NCBI GenBank assembly: GCA_032622095.1
Contig: CP136064.1
Span: forward strand, 256,163,863-256,227,862
Direction of reading: 5' to 3'
DNA: 64,000 bases
Source: Siphonodentalium dalli
Taxonomy: Eukaryota; Mollusca; Scaphopoda; Gadilida; Siphonodentaliidae
Position 1 is the stretch's first letter. Each line of letters starts with the position of its first letter. The notes beneath the pieces were generated by a model, which did not search any database, was not told the DNA's origin, and was given only the letters and a program-made list of their open reading frames with translations. Both the position numbers and the translations under genes were made by a program. Positions 44,833-56,356 of this stretch are shown here, one piece after another.

Positions 44833-45627
44833 CATATTAACGAGATTTGCCAGAACTGATACTGATAGATTGAACGACAATTTTGATAAATAATTAGATA
44901 ATATATATTTTTGTTTTCAAATAATTGTTATTGAATCTAAACCTGAAACTGAAAGTGAAACTAAATTGTCATTCTGTATCTGTATCTTTGTGTCCATGTC
45001 AGGTGGCCAGTAATTTTGCACTGTTTTATGATCATTTGTCACTTGTAACTTTTGACTTGAAGTTTTGTGAGGCAGAGGTTGAGCCTCGAGGCTGGTTGGT
45101 CCGTTGAATATACTAGAAGAAGAAATTTAAGAATCATTTCTTGGTCCCTGTTCAGCTACTGAGTATGCCAGCTGATCACACTCACAAACTGACACAGCCA
45201 CAGTCCCAGAATGGCCAGATCTGTAAAAGCAGATTTGGTGCCAAATGTCAAACTTGGCCCAAAAGGGAAAAACCTTGAAGACTTGTTGAAAAGTTGAAAA
45301 GGCAAAACGTGCGAAGACAAAATTCCGCCAATTCACTTGCTATTTTCCGGCGATTCATTTTTATTTCTCATATCTAAACGGATTAAAACAGTCAACAGTT
45401 GGTTCTCCCTACGTCAAACACAATCTAATGCACACTTGTTGCGAATAATATACAAAACAAGCCATTATAGAATGAGAAAACGTCGAAATGAACACAAATC
45501 TGAACTTTTAAAACCGGAAGTTCCCAAGCAAGGGGCGATAATTACAGCGAGCCGAAAAAGTTGACCGAAATTCTCGGACGGATACTACTGTATGGCCAAA
45601 TACGTCCACCATATTAACACTTAGTAT
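44833..45627. other. No gene recognised
   Basis: Short ORFs on both strands, none with a known domain or supporting context. Confidence 0.5.
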
Positions 45628-45629
45628 TA

Positions 45630-45949
45630 TACACTAAATGAGGTCATTTTTGTGAGCATTTCCTTTTCTACTCCACCTATACACTATGCAACAAATGGAT
45701 GAATTTGAGCCACGTATCAGTGAAAAATACACCCACGTGCTCTATGCACGATACAAACAACATGGTAATGAAAATGCATAGATGGTCAGAGTCATAAATT
45801 CATTTTAGTTATAATTACCGTGTTGTTTGCATCGTTCATAGAGAACAGGAGTGTGTGTTGCACTCATCTACGGCTCAACTTCATTCATTTGTTGCATATA
45901 TTCTTTTGAGTATAAAGGAGATGTCCCATAAATGGCCGTATTTAGTGTA
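45630..45949. mobile_element. 320-bp foldback MITE with TA target duplication
   Basis: The two halves are inverted copies along about 140 bases. Landmarks include 'atgcaacaaatg' and 'ctctatg.acgat.caaac' on one side with complements on the other. The ends TACACTAAAT/ATTTAGTGTA are flanked by TA (45628-45629 and 45950-45951), as for Tc1/mariner-type elements. Confidence 0.75.
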
Positions 45950-45951
45950 TA

Positions 45952-46689
45952 GTAACCCTTTAAAGATATTCATTACCACTATACTTCTGAGTTTTACACA
46001 ACGAATAGCCCCCTTACAAACGTTAGATTGACCAGTGGATCGTTTGGGCAATATCGAAAACAGATGTGCCAGGTGGAGTTTTCCAACAGTTCAGTTGGAA
46101 AGCTTGAGATACAGATTGGAACAATCCAATCCAAGGCGGAATTTGCAAATGGAATTTAGGATATTTGTCTGGTTCCATTGGGGTGGGTGTATAGTACATG
46201 CGTACACATTCAACCGTTGACGTAAAATCAACATACGTTACATATAGATGTATGAACTTACTAACAGTTGACACTGTTTGTCATGGATAGAGGGGTTGCA
46301 GCCCTATTGTCACTGTTCTAATCTCCTTAAAGATTTTGTTTCGTCCAAGGACTAGAATGAGATATTTCGATGAACTATGAATTTTATTTTCTGATATTAT
46401 TTCCAATGGGTGATTCCACAACCAGTCTTTTGGGACAGCGCATAGTGGTTGATACAGGAGACAGTCGTCTGCTCAAATACAGTAATTAATTAATTTAACA
46501 GCATGTGTTTATGTTGCTATACACACACATAAGAAAATACTCGTCTCGTCACTAAATGTGAGAAAATTCACGTGTGTCATACAAAAAAGAAGACAGTGCT
46601 TTATCCATGGATAAATTGCCAAGTTATGCACTAATATCAAGTTCAGTATATTATGACTTGACAACAAACTCGTCTTTGAAAAATAATCG
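45952..46689. other. No gene recognised
   Basis: Contains two opposite ORFs of under 90 codons (46023-46274) that I do not recognise. Confidence 0.45.
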
Positions 46690-46798
46690 ATTTAACACTG
46701 AATGTAAGCACGGATCCAAATAAGGATGCATTAAGAATAGTCCATTTAACACTGAATATATGCACGGATCCAGATTAGGGTGCATTAAGAATAGTCAA
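46690..46798. repeat. Direct repeat, two 54-bp copies
   Basis: 'tttaacactgaat' then 'gcacggatcca' and 'tgcattaagaatagtc' occur at 46691 and again at 46745. Confidence 0.85.
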
Positions 46799-46911
46799 TG
46801 CAGCAAACGACCAGCTCCTGTCGCTGATTGTTAATATATATATATATGCTAATAATAATTTGATTGACAGCCGTGGAAAGTTCAAATTCACTCCAATTCA
46901 TGCCCTGTTCT

Positions 46912-47135
46912 CTATAGTTCGCAGATGAAAGCATTTTTTTCCGTGCACACTTTGTCGTTCAGGTAATATCCTATATCGTATGTGAACGCCATGCAATCCT
47001 GTTCCACACCCTGACTTGGCTGTCCAGATCCCCAACCAGTCCAAGGGAGGTTACTGTCGTTCCAAATAACCCAGTTATCCTCCTTGTCCATGTCGTTGCC
47101 ATCCACCCAGACCTTGGAGATAACTTCGCCCTGAG
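46912..47135 (-). CDS. C-type lectin-like domain gene, last exon (C-terminal half of domain)
   Basis: This minus-strand exon codes for 73 residues and ends at TAG 46912-46914. It shows the second half of a C-type lectin fold: KVWVDGND (the WIGL region), NWVIWND, GWGSGQPSQ, then EQDC, YYLNDKVC and AFICEL at the end. These give the expected Cys pattern. In the sugar-binding loop the usual EPN or QPD is QPS, and WND is LND, so calcium and sugar binding may be altered. The acceptor is 'tcgttttag' with the exon starting at 47135. This choice gives phase 1 joining to the upstream exon, whereas the next AG (47131) would break the frame. The product is probably secreted or membrane-bound, but no N-terminal exon was found. 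Confidence 0.75.
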
Positions 47136-47359
47136 CTAAAACGAATAGAAGGGAAGAAAGTGATTTAACAAAAGAACGTGCAGTATATTTTACTTCGAAT
47201 TATCTCACTGTATAGTTCGCAAAGAATAATAATGATACGTCTAAAACTTTAATAACAGCCACGTTCAGCCACATGCACCCATGTGTAACTTATACACACT
47301 CACAATCCATAACTCTGTACAAACGCTACACGCGGGATCTCTCTATTACATGTAACACT

Positions 47360-47757
47360 AGCTTATGTGCCCGACATCGTCCGGGCTATTTAGGGATTTC
47401 TTTGTGATCCCCTCCGTCTGGGCAGAATATACAGTGTTCGATCGGGCCAGAAACATGCCTATATGAGCGTATATGAGCGAGGTCAATGTCAAGGTCAAAG
47501 ACACGGCCGCACGTGAAATTGGACCGCCTATATTGTTCCCGGGATCAAAGTAGGCCTACATACCAAATTTGAGTCGGATCGGTCGAGGTCCAGAAACATG
47601 CCTATGTGAGCATATATGAGCGAGATCAAGGTCGAGGTCAAGCACACGGTCTCATGTGAAATTGTACCCGACTATATTGTTCCGGGGATCAAAGGAATAT
47701 GCAGGTGAATGGACAGTTTGTTCATGAATACATTACCGAGTGCTATTCACCAGCTAG
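47360..47757 (+). mobile_element. Helitron-like fragment within the lectin intron
   Basis: Two 'gaaacatgcctat..gagc.tatatgagcga' segments with 'gtcaaggtcaa' and 'attgttcc.gggatcaaa' repeat about 135 bases apart. The 3' end CACCAGCTAGT (47748-47758) is the same as at 9528-9538. Related sequence occurs in reverse at 52980-53130. Confidence 0.5.
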
Positions 47758-48239
47758 TTATCTGTAGTTCCATGCATCTGTAACGATGCTATTGAAAATT
47801 GCCTGTATGAAAATAGCTAAATGCAGGTCAAGAGTTCAGCATCCTCGCAGTTCAATTTCTCAGAATAATGCAGAATGAATTGTGAGCGACACAAATCTTA
47901 GATAACAATGTAAGGTTTCCTTATATCAATATAAGTGGTGGCAGTGTTCAGACCTACGTAGCGAGGGGACTGAACTCTGCCTTCCAGTTTGGTAAATATA
48001 GCATTCAGCTATCTCGCACGAATCAATTATACGGGTATATACGGGTATTTGAAGGCAAACTTTGTGAGTAGCACTGTTACAGTTGGAACTATAACAATAT
48101 TTTACTCCTCATGTAGTTAACTTTGGTATAAAAGTGCACTTTGTACATGCAAAATATACGAGACAAATTTCCAGAGTCGTTATTTCGTAGGAAAGTTATA
48201 ATATTAAGAATCAGAAACTGTTCCTTGATATGAAGCTGT
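47758..48239. other. Intron sequence, no repeat recognised
   Basis: AT-rich intronic DNA between the Helitron-like fragment and the splice-donor minisatellite. Confidence 0.5.
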
Positions 48240-48829
48240 TCTACATTACGCCTAAACTCACCCTCCTTCTACATTACGCCTAAACTCACACTCCTTCTAC
48301 ATTACGCCTAAACTCACCATCCTTCTACATTACGCCTATACTCACCCTTCTACATTACGCCTATACTCACCCTTCTACGTTACGCCTATACTCACCCCTT
48401 TACATTACGCCTATACTCACCCTTCTACATTACGCCTAAACTCACCCCTTCTACATTACGCCTATACTCACCCTTCTACATTACGCCTAAACTCACCCTT
48501 CTACATTACGCCTATACTCACCCTTCTACATTACGCCTATACTCACCCTTCTACATTACGCATATACTCACCCTTCTACATTACGCCTAAACTCACCCTC
48601 CTACATTACGCATATACTCACCCTTCTACAATACGCCTAAACTCACCCTCCTACATTACGCCTATACTCACCCTTCTACATTACGCCTAAACTCACCCTC
48701 CTACATTACGCCTATACTCACCCTTCTACATTACGCCTATACTCACCCTTCTACATTACGCCTATACTCACCCTCCTACATTACGCCTATACTCACCCTT
48801 CTACATTACGCCTATACTCACCCTCCTTC
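48240..48829 (-). repeat. 25-bp minisatellite whose unit is a 5' splice site, 23 copies
   Basis: On the minus strand the unit is AGG-GTGAGTATAGGCGTAAT plus 'gtaga'. All 23 copies keep GTGAGT, and several vary to GTGAGTTTAGG. The copy nearest the exon is the donor of the lectin exon (GT at 48821-48820). The intron therefore opens with 22 further potential donors in tandem. Confidence 0.95.
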
Positions 48830-48998
48830 TCCATTATGAGTTCCCGGATCGCATGAAATGTCGTGTTAGAATCGACGACTGTCAGCCTGCCACCCATTTG
48901 TCCACACGTGTAACGTGCTCCACACCACGTGGTTGGTACTGCACCATACACCATACATCTCCCGCCAATCTTGAAATGGTTCGCATCACAGGTTAACT
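48822..48998 (-). CDS. C-type lectin-like domain gene, internal exon (N-terminal half of domain)
   Basis: The minus-strand exon of 177 bases is bounded by acceptor 'atattttag' (AG at 49000-48999) and donor GTGAGT (from 48821). It carries 2 bases, 58 codons and 1 base, which joins in frame to 46912-47135. The translation LTCDANHFKIGGRCMVYG, then TTWCGARYTCGQMGGRLTVV with DSNTTFHAIREL, fits the first half of a C-type lectin domain: first Cys, aromatic/Gly/Arg/Cys motif, Trp, Ala-x-x-x-Cys, Gly-Gly-x-Leu. Upstream sequence must be on another exon to the right, which I could not find. Together the two exons form one nearly complete domain of about 130 residues, as usual for such lectins in invertebrate immunity or shell and skeletal matrix. 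Confidence 0.75.
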
Positions 48999-50953
48999 CT
49001 AAAATATATGTATAGTTTATTGTTATTAACGATGCTTTATCTATTCCCAACAGCACTTCGAACCCTTTTCAAGTCACCTTTCCATTATCATCACCAAAAG
49101 CACACAAGATAAATATGTTTATAGGCTAACCACTACAGGTAAGTGGTTGCCTGACAAGGTGATACATCTGCCCGGGTCAATGAAAATCACACCTAGCCCT
49201 CCGGAATGACAATAACAAGTCAGATTCGAGCACGGCCTTTCCGTTTGTCAACATAAGTAAAGTGAAAGAAATAATGGCTTACAACCTATCCGTCATATAA
49301 TTTTCCCACATAATGAAGGTGGTACATAAATGTATGGATGTCAAAAGAAAGGGGAGGATATCTGATAGCCATATTAAAGAAGATTCGAGGCTAAATATGA
49401 TGATGACCAAGGTCCCACTTTCTCGCGGACAAATTGTTCCTCGTTTTAATGACATTTTGAAGTGGAAGCTGGATCCTGGAGCGGTTTAATGGAATTTTGA
49501 AAATAGTTTTAGAACGTACTCCACAAAAACAAGATTTTATTTTAGGCCAAAAGTAGAATTTAGACATTTTTGGAAATTACTCCCAATGAGTTAAAAAGAT
49601 GCAAATTTTTTTTTAACAAGACCATCATCAATTGCAGATTGCTGAATATATGCCATGTTAAGCGCATGTCACATAACGTTTCGACTCGTTATCAGAAGAT
49701 AAATATATGGTGTTACACATATTTCATTTGAAAGTGTTTCAAAATATATATTCGAATAGCGCCCACTCTTTCCACAATGAAGCGGAAGCGACTTGTGTAT
49801 ACGTAAGGGAATATGAGATATTAATCGACTTTTTCAGCCCAATTGAAAAATAGATATAATTTATTCATAGTTCAATTGTAGTGAAGTCCAAAATTGTATT
49901 GTTGGCGACGGTCGCCATTTTGTATTGATTAATTCCACCATGAAGTTAGTGTAATTAATCAAAATGCATAAGAGCGAAAATAAATAACTTTTTCGGCAAA
50001 TGTTAGTAACACTGCATTATATATAGGCAAATCATGTCCAACAAGCCAAAGATAGTAAACAATACGTTTAACAAAAAGTGAAATTACATGAACAAATTAA
50101 AAAAACAACATATTTTATAAAAATATTAAAAACTAGCTGAAGGGAACCTTTATTCAGCGTCGCACAAAGGGGACTGCGGCTCCTGTACGTCTTGGGCATG
50201 CGGCCCATATGTGCACTTCGCGCGCATGACAGACATATCCTACTCACATATATATGCTACTTCAATATATCCGCGTGAAAATAGGTTCATATTGGACCTA
50301 AAGTTTGACATTTATTCATATTGAACTTTTTTTTATTCTGGAATAAGCCCACGGTGGACTTATTCCAGTTATTCCGTTGGATGGCGCGGGTCACATTATA
50401 AAGAACGAACATCTGGTGCTGCAACATATCCTCGTGCAAATGGGTTCAGATTGGACCTAAATATTCACAGGTTCATATTAGACTTATCTGATTCTGAAAT
50501 AACCCATAGTGAGCTTATCTTATTTGTTTTTTAATTCTTTAATTAAATAAACAAAATCTTGGTTGAAATCGGTCCAGTGGTCTGGGAGAAAATACAAACA
50601 GACATACAGATAGACAGACATACATACATAGCTCTTAAATATATATTCCCGATAGAGGATTCTATAGCAGCCTTATTGAACATTTAGATATTTTCTTGAA
50701 TTTTCTATCTGTATTTCCGCCTAAATGATTGATGGAATATTCTGAAAGTTCAAAGCCGACAAGCGGAAAAGTTCCCATTGAAAGTTTACAGAGTCCCTTT
50801 AAATTCATTAAACAACTTTTAGCGTTTCCCACATATGGCGTGATGAGGAAATCAACAAATTGAGAGACAAACTAGTTCCAACCTTCTATACTAAAGGGAT
50901 ACTGTATACTCAAATGTTGTTGGTTTCTATAGTCTCTGAGCCCTAGAATAAGC
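48999..50953. other. Upstream intron or intergenic DNA, no exon found
   Basis: A repeat core near 50555-50650 ('tcggtccagtggtctgggag' and 'acagacatac' repeats) is the reverse of the CTGT/'ctggaccgat' type opening seen at 8376. Otherwise nothing is recognised, including any signal-peptide exon for the lectin gene. Confidence 0.5.
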
Positions 50954-50983
50954 TACACTGTTAGAAAAAAGACCGTCGCTTAA

Positions 50984-52755
50984 GCCCCTGTCACACTCAA
51001 GCCGGCGCTCTTATTGCGCTGCAAAAGTATCAAAGCGCCCACCTAAACGCACTAAGGTCTCCAAGAACCGATTGGTGACGCAGTGGACACTGGGTACAAC
51101 GGGCGAGGATCTCCATGGTCGCCCATAGGTGCCAGAGCGCCGCGCTTGTTTTATGCATGCACAAAACAAGCGCAGAGGCTCTGCGTTCTGACCAGGACGT
51201 AGTACTGTCGCCGTGACAGCGCAAAGCAAAGCGCCAAGCGAGCGACGTGAGCGTTATGTGGACGTAGCAAAAGCGCATATTACCTTCTCGTGGTCGCAGC
51301 AAGGAATTAATCTTGTCTTTTGCGACTACAGTAAGCTTAATCAAATTCTCACTACGTGCCTTTCTCGTCCTTAATACGCTCAATGAGGCTCTGTCCAAAA
51401 CTTATTGCGCTCTTTCTGCGCTGTCATGGGGTGTTATGGACTGGTTCCCGCTCATAGAATGTCCACATTGTGCTGCCACTGCGACTCTGGCGCTCGCTTT
51501 ACGCCCAAGCGTTATACATGGCGTTCTTCCGGCGTTTACAGCAGGTTTACAGTACGATCCCACTTCGAAATGCGGTCTGCTCACACCAACTGTTGTATTG
51601 CGTGTGTCTTTGGTAGGTATCTGTTATGTCTGAATTATATATTTGTATTGTGTGTGTCTTTGGTATATAGGTATCTGTTATGTCTGAATGATATAGTTGT
51701 ATTGCGTGTGTCTTTGGTAGATATATGTTATGTCTGAATTATATAGTTGTATTGCGTGTGTCTTTGCGATCAGGCTGGCGTTTGGTTTGAGTTGAAAAAG
51801 TATCAAAATACGAGTAACGCACAGTGGAAGCGCGGAAAATTGTCAGAAATTTTCAATCTGTTAAAACAAGAGAACCAATGTCAGAAATGGTAACGCGCTC
51901 AAGATCATATATTATAAACCCAAGAATGTAATTGTAGAATATAAAATATATTGGTTTTGCGAATGACCAACTCAGAATTCCGTTAAATAACAATAACAAC
52001 CAGCACCTATTTAACGAACCGGTGCCGACTCGACCGATTCCGACCACAACACCCAGTGGGCTGCAGAAATTTATTTTATTTGTAATTGACATATAGTTTA
52101 TCACAAACCAAAAATCAACATTAATCAACGTTGATTAACACAATAAACGAAAGTGAATTTCCCCAACTACATGCACCTTATACGGGACTCGGCCTCCAGC
52201 TTGCAGTTTGACTTTTAATCATCCCAAAAATTCCCATTCTATAAATAAAACTAATAAAATACCCATTGATAATGTCAGCCTGCACGCGAAACGAGAAACT
52301 CCCCCACCAGTTATACATGCGGCGCGCGTGACAAGCTATGCTCCTACCCCGCTTATCCCGTTTTCGTCGCGCTCTTTGTACGACCCATTGCGTTCCTGCT
52401 TTGTCACGTCAATATTCCCGCTCTCGCGCGCTCTCACTGCGTTTCCTCCACGACGTAAACGCTCTTAATGCGTTCAAGTCGTTGTCATTGCGTTGTTAGT
52501 ACGCTTTGCGTTGTCATGGCGACGGTACTACGCCTGGTCAGAACGCCGAACCTCTGCGCTTGTTTTGTGCATGCACAAAACAAGCGCGGCGCTCTGGCGC
52601 TCTGGGGCGATCACGGAGACTCTCTCCCGTCCTAGCCGGTGTCAACTGCGTCACCAACACGTTCTTGGATATCTTACTGCGCTTTGCTTGGCGCTTTGAT
52701 TATTTTTCAGCGCAATGCAAGCGCCGGCCTGATCGCAGCGGAGTGTGACAGTAGT
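50984..52755. mobile_element. TTAA-flanked non-autonomous element with long inverted ends (piggyBac-like)
   Basis: TTAA at 50980-50983 and 52756-52759 flanks ends that read inward ..CTGTCACACT. The terminal 250 bases on each side are inverted copies, GC-rich, and contain a 32-bp palindrome (51142-51173 and 52556-52587). Inside, a 55-base unit with 'gcgtgtgtctttggtag' is repeated three times (51597-51770). No transposase ORF is seen. A third end of the family at 56352 matches the left end better, so the true partner of 50984 could be that one. Confidence 0.7.
52556..52587. repeat. 32-bp perfect palindrome
   Basis: GCGCTTGTTTTGTGCA and its exact complement. The counterpart at 51142-51173 has one mismatch. 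Both sit inside the element ends. Confidence 0.9.
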
Positions 52756-52880
52756 TTAATCGGACAGCTAATCTATTGCGGAGTGTTGGGTATTTTCCCC
52801 ACAACATAAAAACCAAGAAAACTAAGATGCATGCATCAGGTCGGCCGTGAACTATCTACCATAGAATTGTTGTAGCTATC

Positions 52881-53545
52881 GATTATACATTTTGGAACAC
52901 CTGTCTGTATGTATGTGTGTATGCATGAATGCATGTGTGTATGTGTTAGAGACTCTAACACTGCTCGACTGATCCGACTCGGATTTGGTATTTAACGTGT
53001 CAACTTGACCTCGCTCATAGGCATGTTTCTGGACCTTGACCGATCCGACTAAAAATTTGTGTGTAGGACTACTTCGATCCCGGGAGCAATATTGACGGGT
53101 CCAATTTCACGTGGGACCATGTTCTCGAACGTGCTGATGTAGGTATGTTTCTGGACTATTTGGACGGGTCAAATCTTGATCCCGACCTGACTTTGACATT
53201 CAAAAAGATCAATTCAAGGTCAAATCTGGTAAAACGAAGTATTTCAACGAAATATAATACCTACTGTTACTTTTGTCCCAGGAGTGTTTCGGGTGGGTCA
53301 AATTATGACCCTGACCTGATCTTGACATTCAAAATTGTCAATTCAAGGTCAAATCGGGTAAAGCCGGGCGGATTTCGACGGGTACTTTTGTCGTGACTTT
53401 TGTCCGGGGAGTGTTTTGGGCGGGTCAAATCGTGACCCGACATGACGTTCACCTTTAAAATGGTCAATTCAAGGTTAAATCGCGCAATTCTCCGAAAATC
53501 AGAGGGGAACATCCCGGACGAAGTAGGGTCCACCAGCTACTATTA
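52881..53545 (+). mobile_element. Helitron-like non-autonomous repeat, distant copy
   Basis: It begins 'attatacattttggaac' and a TGTA microsatellite, then the reverse of 47530-47640-type sequence, then three 'gggtcaaat.gtgaccc..c' blocks as at 9120-9480. The end 'gaacatcccggacgaagtag' plus 'ggtccaccagcta' matches the 3' hairpin region of copy 2, but the CTAG is changed to CTAC. Confidence 0.5.
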
Positions 53546-53729
53546 TATATTTCTAGATTTAGTTACAAACTAAATACCTGTATATTGTACAAAGAAATGT
53601 TTGACAAATATATCTGTATCCATATTACCATACGGGTCATTAAAATAGATACGACGAAACAAATTTTGAAGGGTGCATGGTATCAGGTAAATTTTTATAT
53701 TTCAAATGATGACAGGAATGCGGAAAGTT
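53546..53729. other. No feature recognised
   Basis: Short unassigned stretch. Confidence 0.5.
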
Positions 53730-55089
53730 GAAGTACCTACGTAATACTGGCTATCCGAATGAAGAGATATACATGTATATAAAAACCAAAATAGAAGATG
53801 ACTGCTGGCGACAATGTTTTCCAAAAAAATTCAAAGCATTCGATAGCTCCCATCTAGTTGTCAGCCCGAAGATCAATATAAAGTGTGGTGACTATCAGAT
53901 GAGGGATATGACTGTACAGTTGCTAAACAATTCAGTCACGCAAAAGAGGATCAAACAGTAAGATACCAAATTGCTGCCTGTGGTAATGTTTTTTAACGAA
54001 ATTCGGGAAAATTAGATTACTCTCCCCCTGGTTATCCAGAAGATCATTGTGGAATCTGGTGACGATCGGACAAGGGGTGTCGTCTGTAGGATCAACCAAA
54101 TTATTTAGCCATAAAAATAGTAAAATTCAAGATCACCGCCGGCAGTGATGTCTTCACAAGGACAGCTTGAGAACAAAACATGGCTCACATCTAGCGGTGA
54201 CCCAAACTATCCACATGAGAAAAAGTTCTCCAATAAAAGCTGGCTGCAGGGTGCGCCAATTGATTCAAATTCGAAATTTAACAGGGTGTACTGCTTGTGG
54301 CCATGTTTTCCCCGCAAATTTGATAGACTGATGGACAAAACCACTGAATCCGTTGAATCAATATACATGTATACATGGATTAATGTATATGCATTGTTAT
54401 ACACAGTACTGGTATATAAAGGTACTGAAAATAACAATATTACTAGTATACACAAAATAAACCATATATCATGGCTATGGGTTCTAATATCCGAATATGA
54501 CAGCTGATAACTTGGTGTGAATTGAAGAGTGGTGGTGTCTCACGCATATCTAACCCTCCATGTTAGAAACATGCCATTAAATGTCATAAGTATAATCTAG
54601 CTTGAGGACAAGTTATCCATAAAAAAAACCCTTAATTCAACCAGGTCCTCGCGCGATGTATGGTCGATCACATGATGATCTAGGGGGGATTAGAATTGTT
54701 GTATAAAAACAGCACTGCATGTAAATATAAAATAAAATAGTGCTACATCTTATTACAGATTATTGCCATATATAATCAGTGACTATACAGACAGTCTGAC
54801 AAAATAAAGTTTCAGTGACACTCTATCCGAAGAGGGGAATAATTCCATCTGTTACAGTCAATGGAGCAATTATGAATCTGGAAAGGTGAAATTTCTAAGT
54901 AATACTAGATATCGACATGACGCGATAACATATAACGTAAATGCAATATGGCCGCTGGCGACCATTTTTTCCTATAAAATTAAAAAAATATTTGATAGCT
55001 CTCATCTGATAGATCAATATCAAGATAAATATGAAGTTTAGTGATGATCGGATGAGTGAAGTGGACTGTGCTAAACGGTTTAGTAATGC
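53730..55089. repeat. Diverged tandem repeats related to 27840-28520
   Basis: Segments near 53785, 53960, 54120, 54230 and 54940 share 'tggcgaccatgttttcc', 'tttgatagctc.catctg' and 'tggtgacgatcgga' motifs. ORFs here have no consistent frame and are not called. Confidence 0.55.
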
Positions 55090-55413
55090 TTAAAAAGATT
55101 TTTACCTTAATATTTTTATGTTCACTTTATAAACTTCACTGAGTCATCTTTGTCATGTATTGAGTTTGATATCTGTTGTTAACAGTTTATAAATCATGTA
55201 TGTCTCATGTTTGTTATTTTAATTTATGTGTTTATTATCATTAAATAAAGTTGAATTCCTTAAAAAGATTCTTACCTCAATGTTTTTATGTTCACTTTAT
55301 AAACTCCACTGAGTCATCTTTGTCATGTATTGAATTTGATATATTTTGTTAACAGTTCATAAATTATGTATGTCTCGTGTTCGTTATTATATTATATACA
55401 CTTTATAGTGTGT
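55090..55413. repeat. Tandem duplication, two units of about 165 bp
   Basis: 'ttaaaaagatt.ttacct.aa' through 'atgtatgtctc.tgttygttat' occurs at 55090-55259 and 55260-55413 with under 10% differences. The first unit ends with 'attaaataaag', a poly(A)-signal-like motif. Confidence 0.85.
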
Positions 55414-56109
55414 TTCAGAACGAAAACAAAATGAATAAAATCAACAAATTTGTAAATTTGAAAACAATTCAAACGTTGTTGTATTCCATGTCCCAGCCCG
55501 GACATATACACCAAATTTCAATAATATTCATTGAGAAACAACGGACCAAACGCCATATAACACCCCGTATGCATCTTTTATTCCGAGTTGGCCTTTTATT
55601 CCGAATTGGCACGCGCCGATTGGGCGAGTTAGCCCATGGGGCGAGTTAGCCGATTCCGACACCTTTTCTATTTGCAGCAGGTTAAGTTTACGCGTAATTT
55701 AATTTACAAAGTTCCCCAATTGGTATCGTAAATAGAGCGACCTTATTTGACAGAGAATGCCTCTGTTATTGATTATAAAGTTGCTATACATTAAAAACGA
55801 CAATTCACATGCTCGTTCAAGCGCAGTAGTCTATTTTCCCCATGTTAAAGGACATCCACAAATACTAAATAACGCTAACTTACTGCCGAATGTTTTACAC
55901 GACAACTGTTAACATATTTGGGCTGAATTCATCTGACGCGGTATTATTCCTCAAAATAAACAACAAAACCATCGTTACTTGGAAATGTAGTTTGGGCTAA
56001 CATTTACATAAATCCTCCATATCATTATTCCGACACACACGTCAGATGAAAAAGTCACATGAAGTAACCGGCCAAATTGGCCGAAATGACTATGACTGGA
56101 GAACGCAGG
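55414..56109. other. No gene recognised
   Basis: Contains 'ggcgagttagcc' repeated near 55623 and 55640. No domain-bearing ORF. Confidence 0.5.
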
Positions 56110-56352
56110 AGGCGCTATCTATACTCTCCGCGCCCGCGCAGAGAACGTTTTGCGAACGTACTAGCATCACAAAGACAGCGACTTGAACGCACTAAGAGCG
56201 TGAGACTTGACAAAGTAGGAACGCAATAGGAGCATACTTTGTTTTAAAAGTTTGACCATTTTCGACAGTTTTCGGCGCTCCTCCTGCGTGTTACTCATAT
56301 GCTGGTACTTTTGCAGCGCAGTGAGAGCGCCGACCTGAGTGTGACAGGGGGT
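56110..56352. mobile_element. Right end of a TTAA-type element, third family copy
   Basis: It ends GAGTGTGACAGGGGG then T and TTAA (56353-56356). The last 46 bases are the near-exact complement of 50984-51030. Bases 56140-56235 are homologous in reverse to 52383-52480. Confidence 0.7.
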
Positions 56353-56356
56353 TTAA

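Noticed and set aside
48240-48829. CRISPR-like array of short repeats
   Set aside because: There are no unique spacers. The units are contiguous, in eukaryotic intron sequence, so it is a minisatellite.
54145-54507. 120-codon ORF
   Set aside because: It lies across diverged tandem repeats, and the related units do not preserve the frame.
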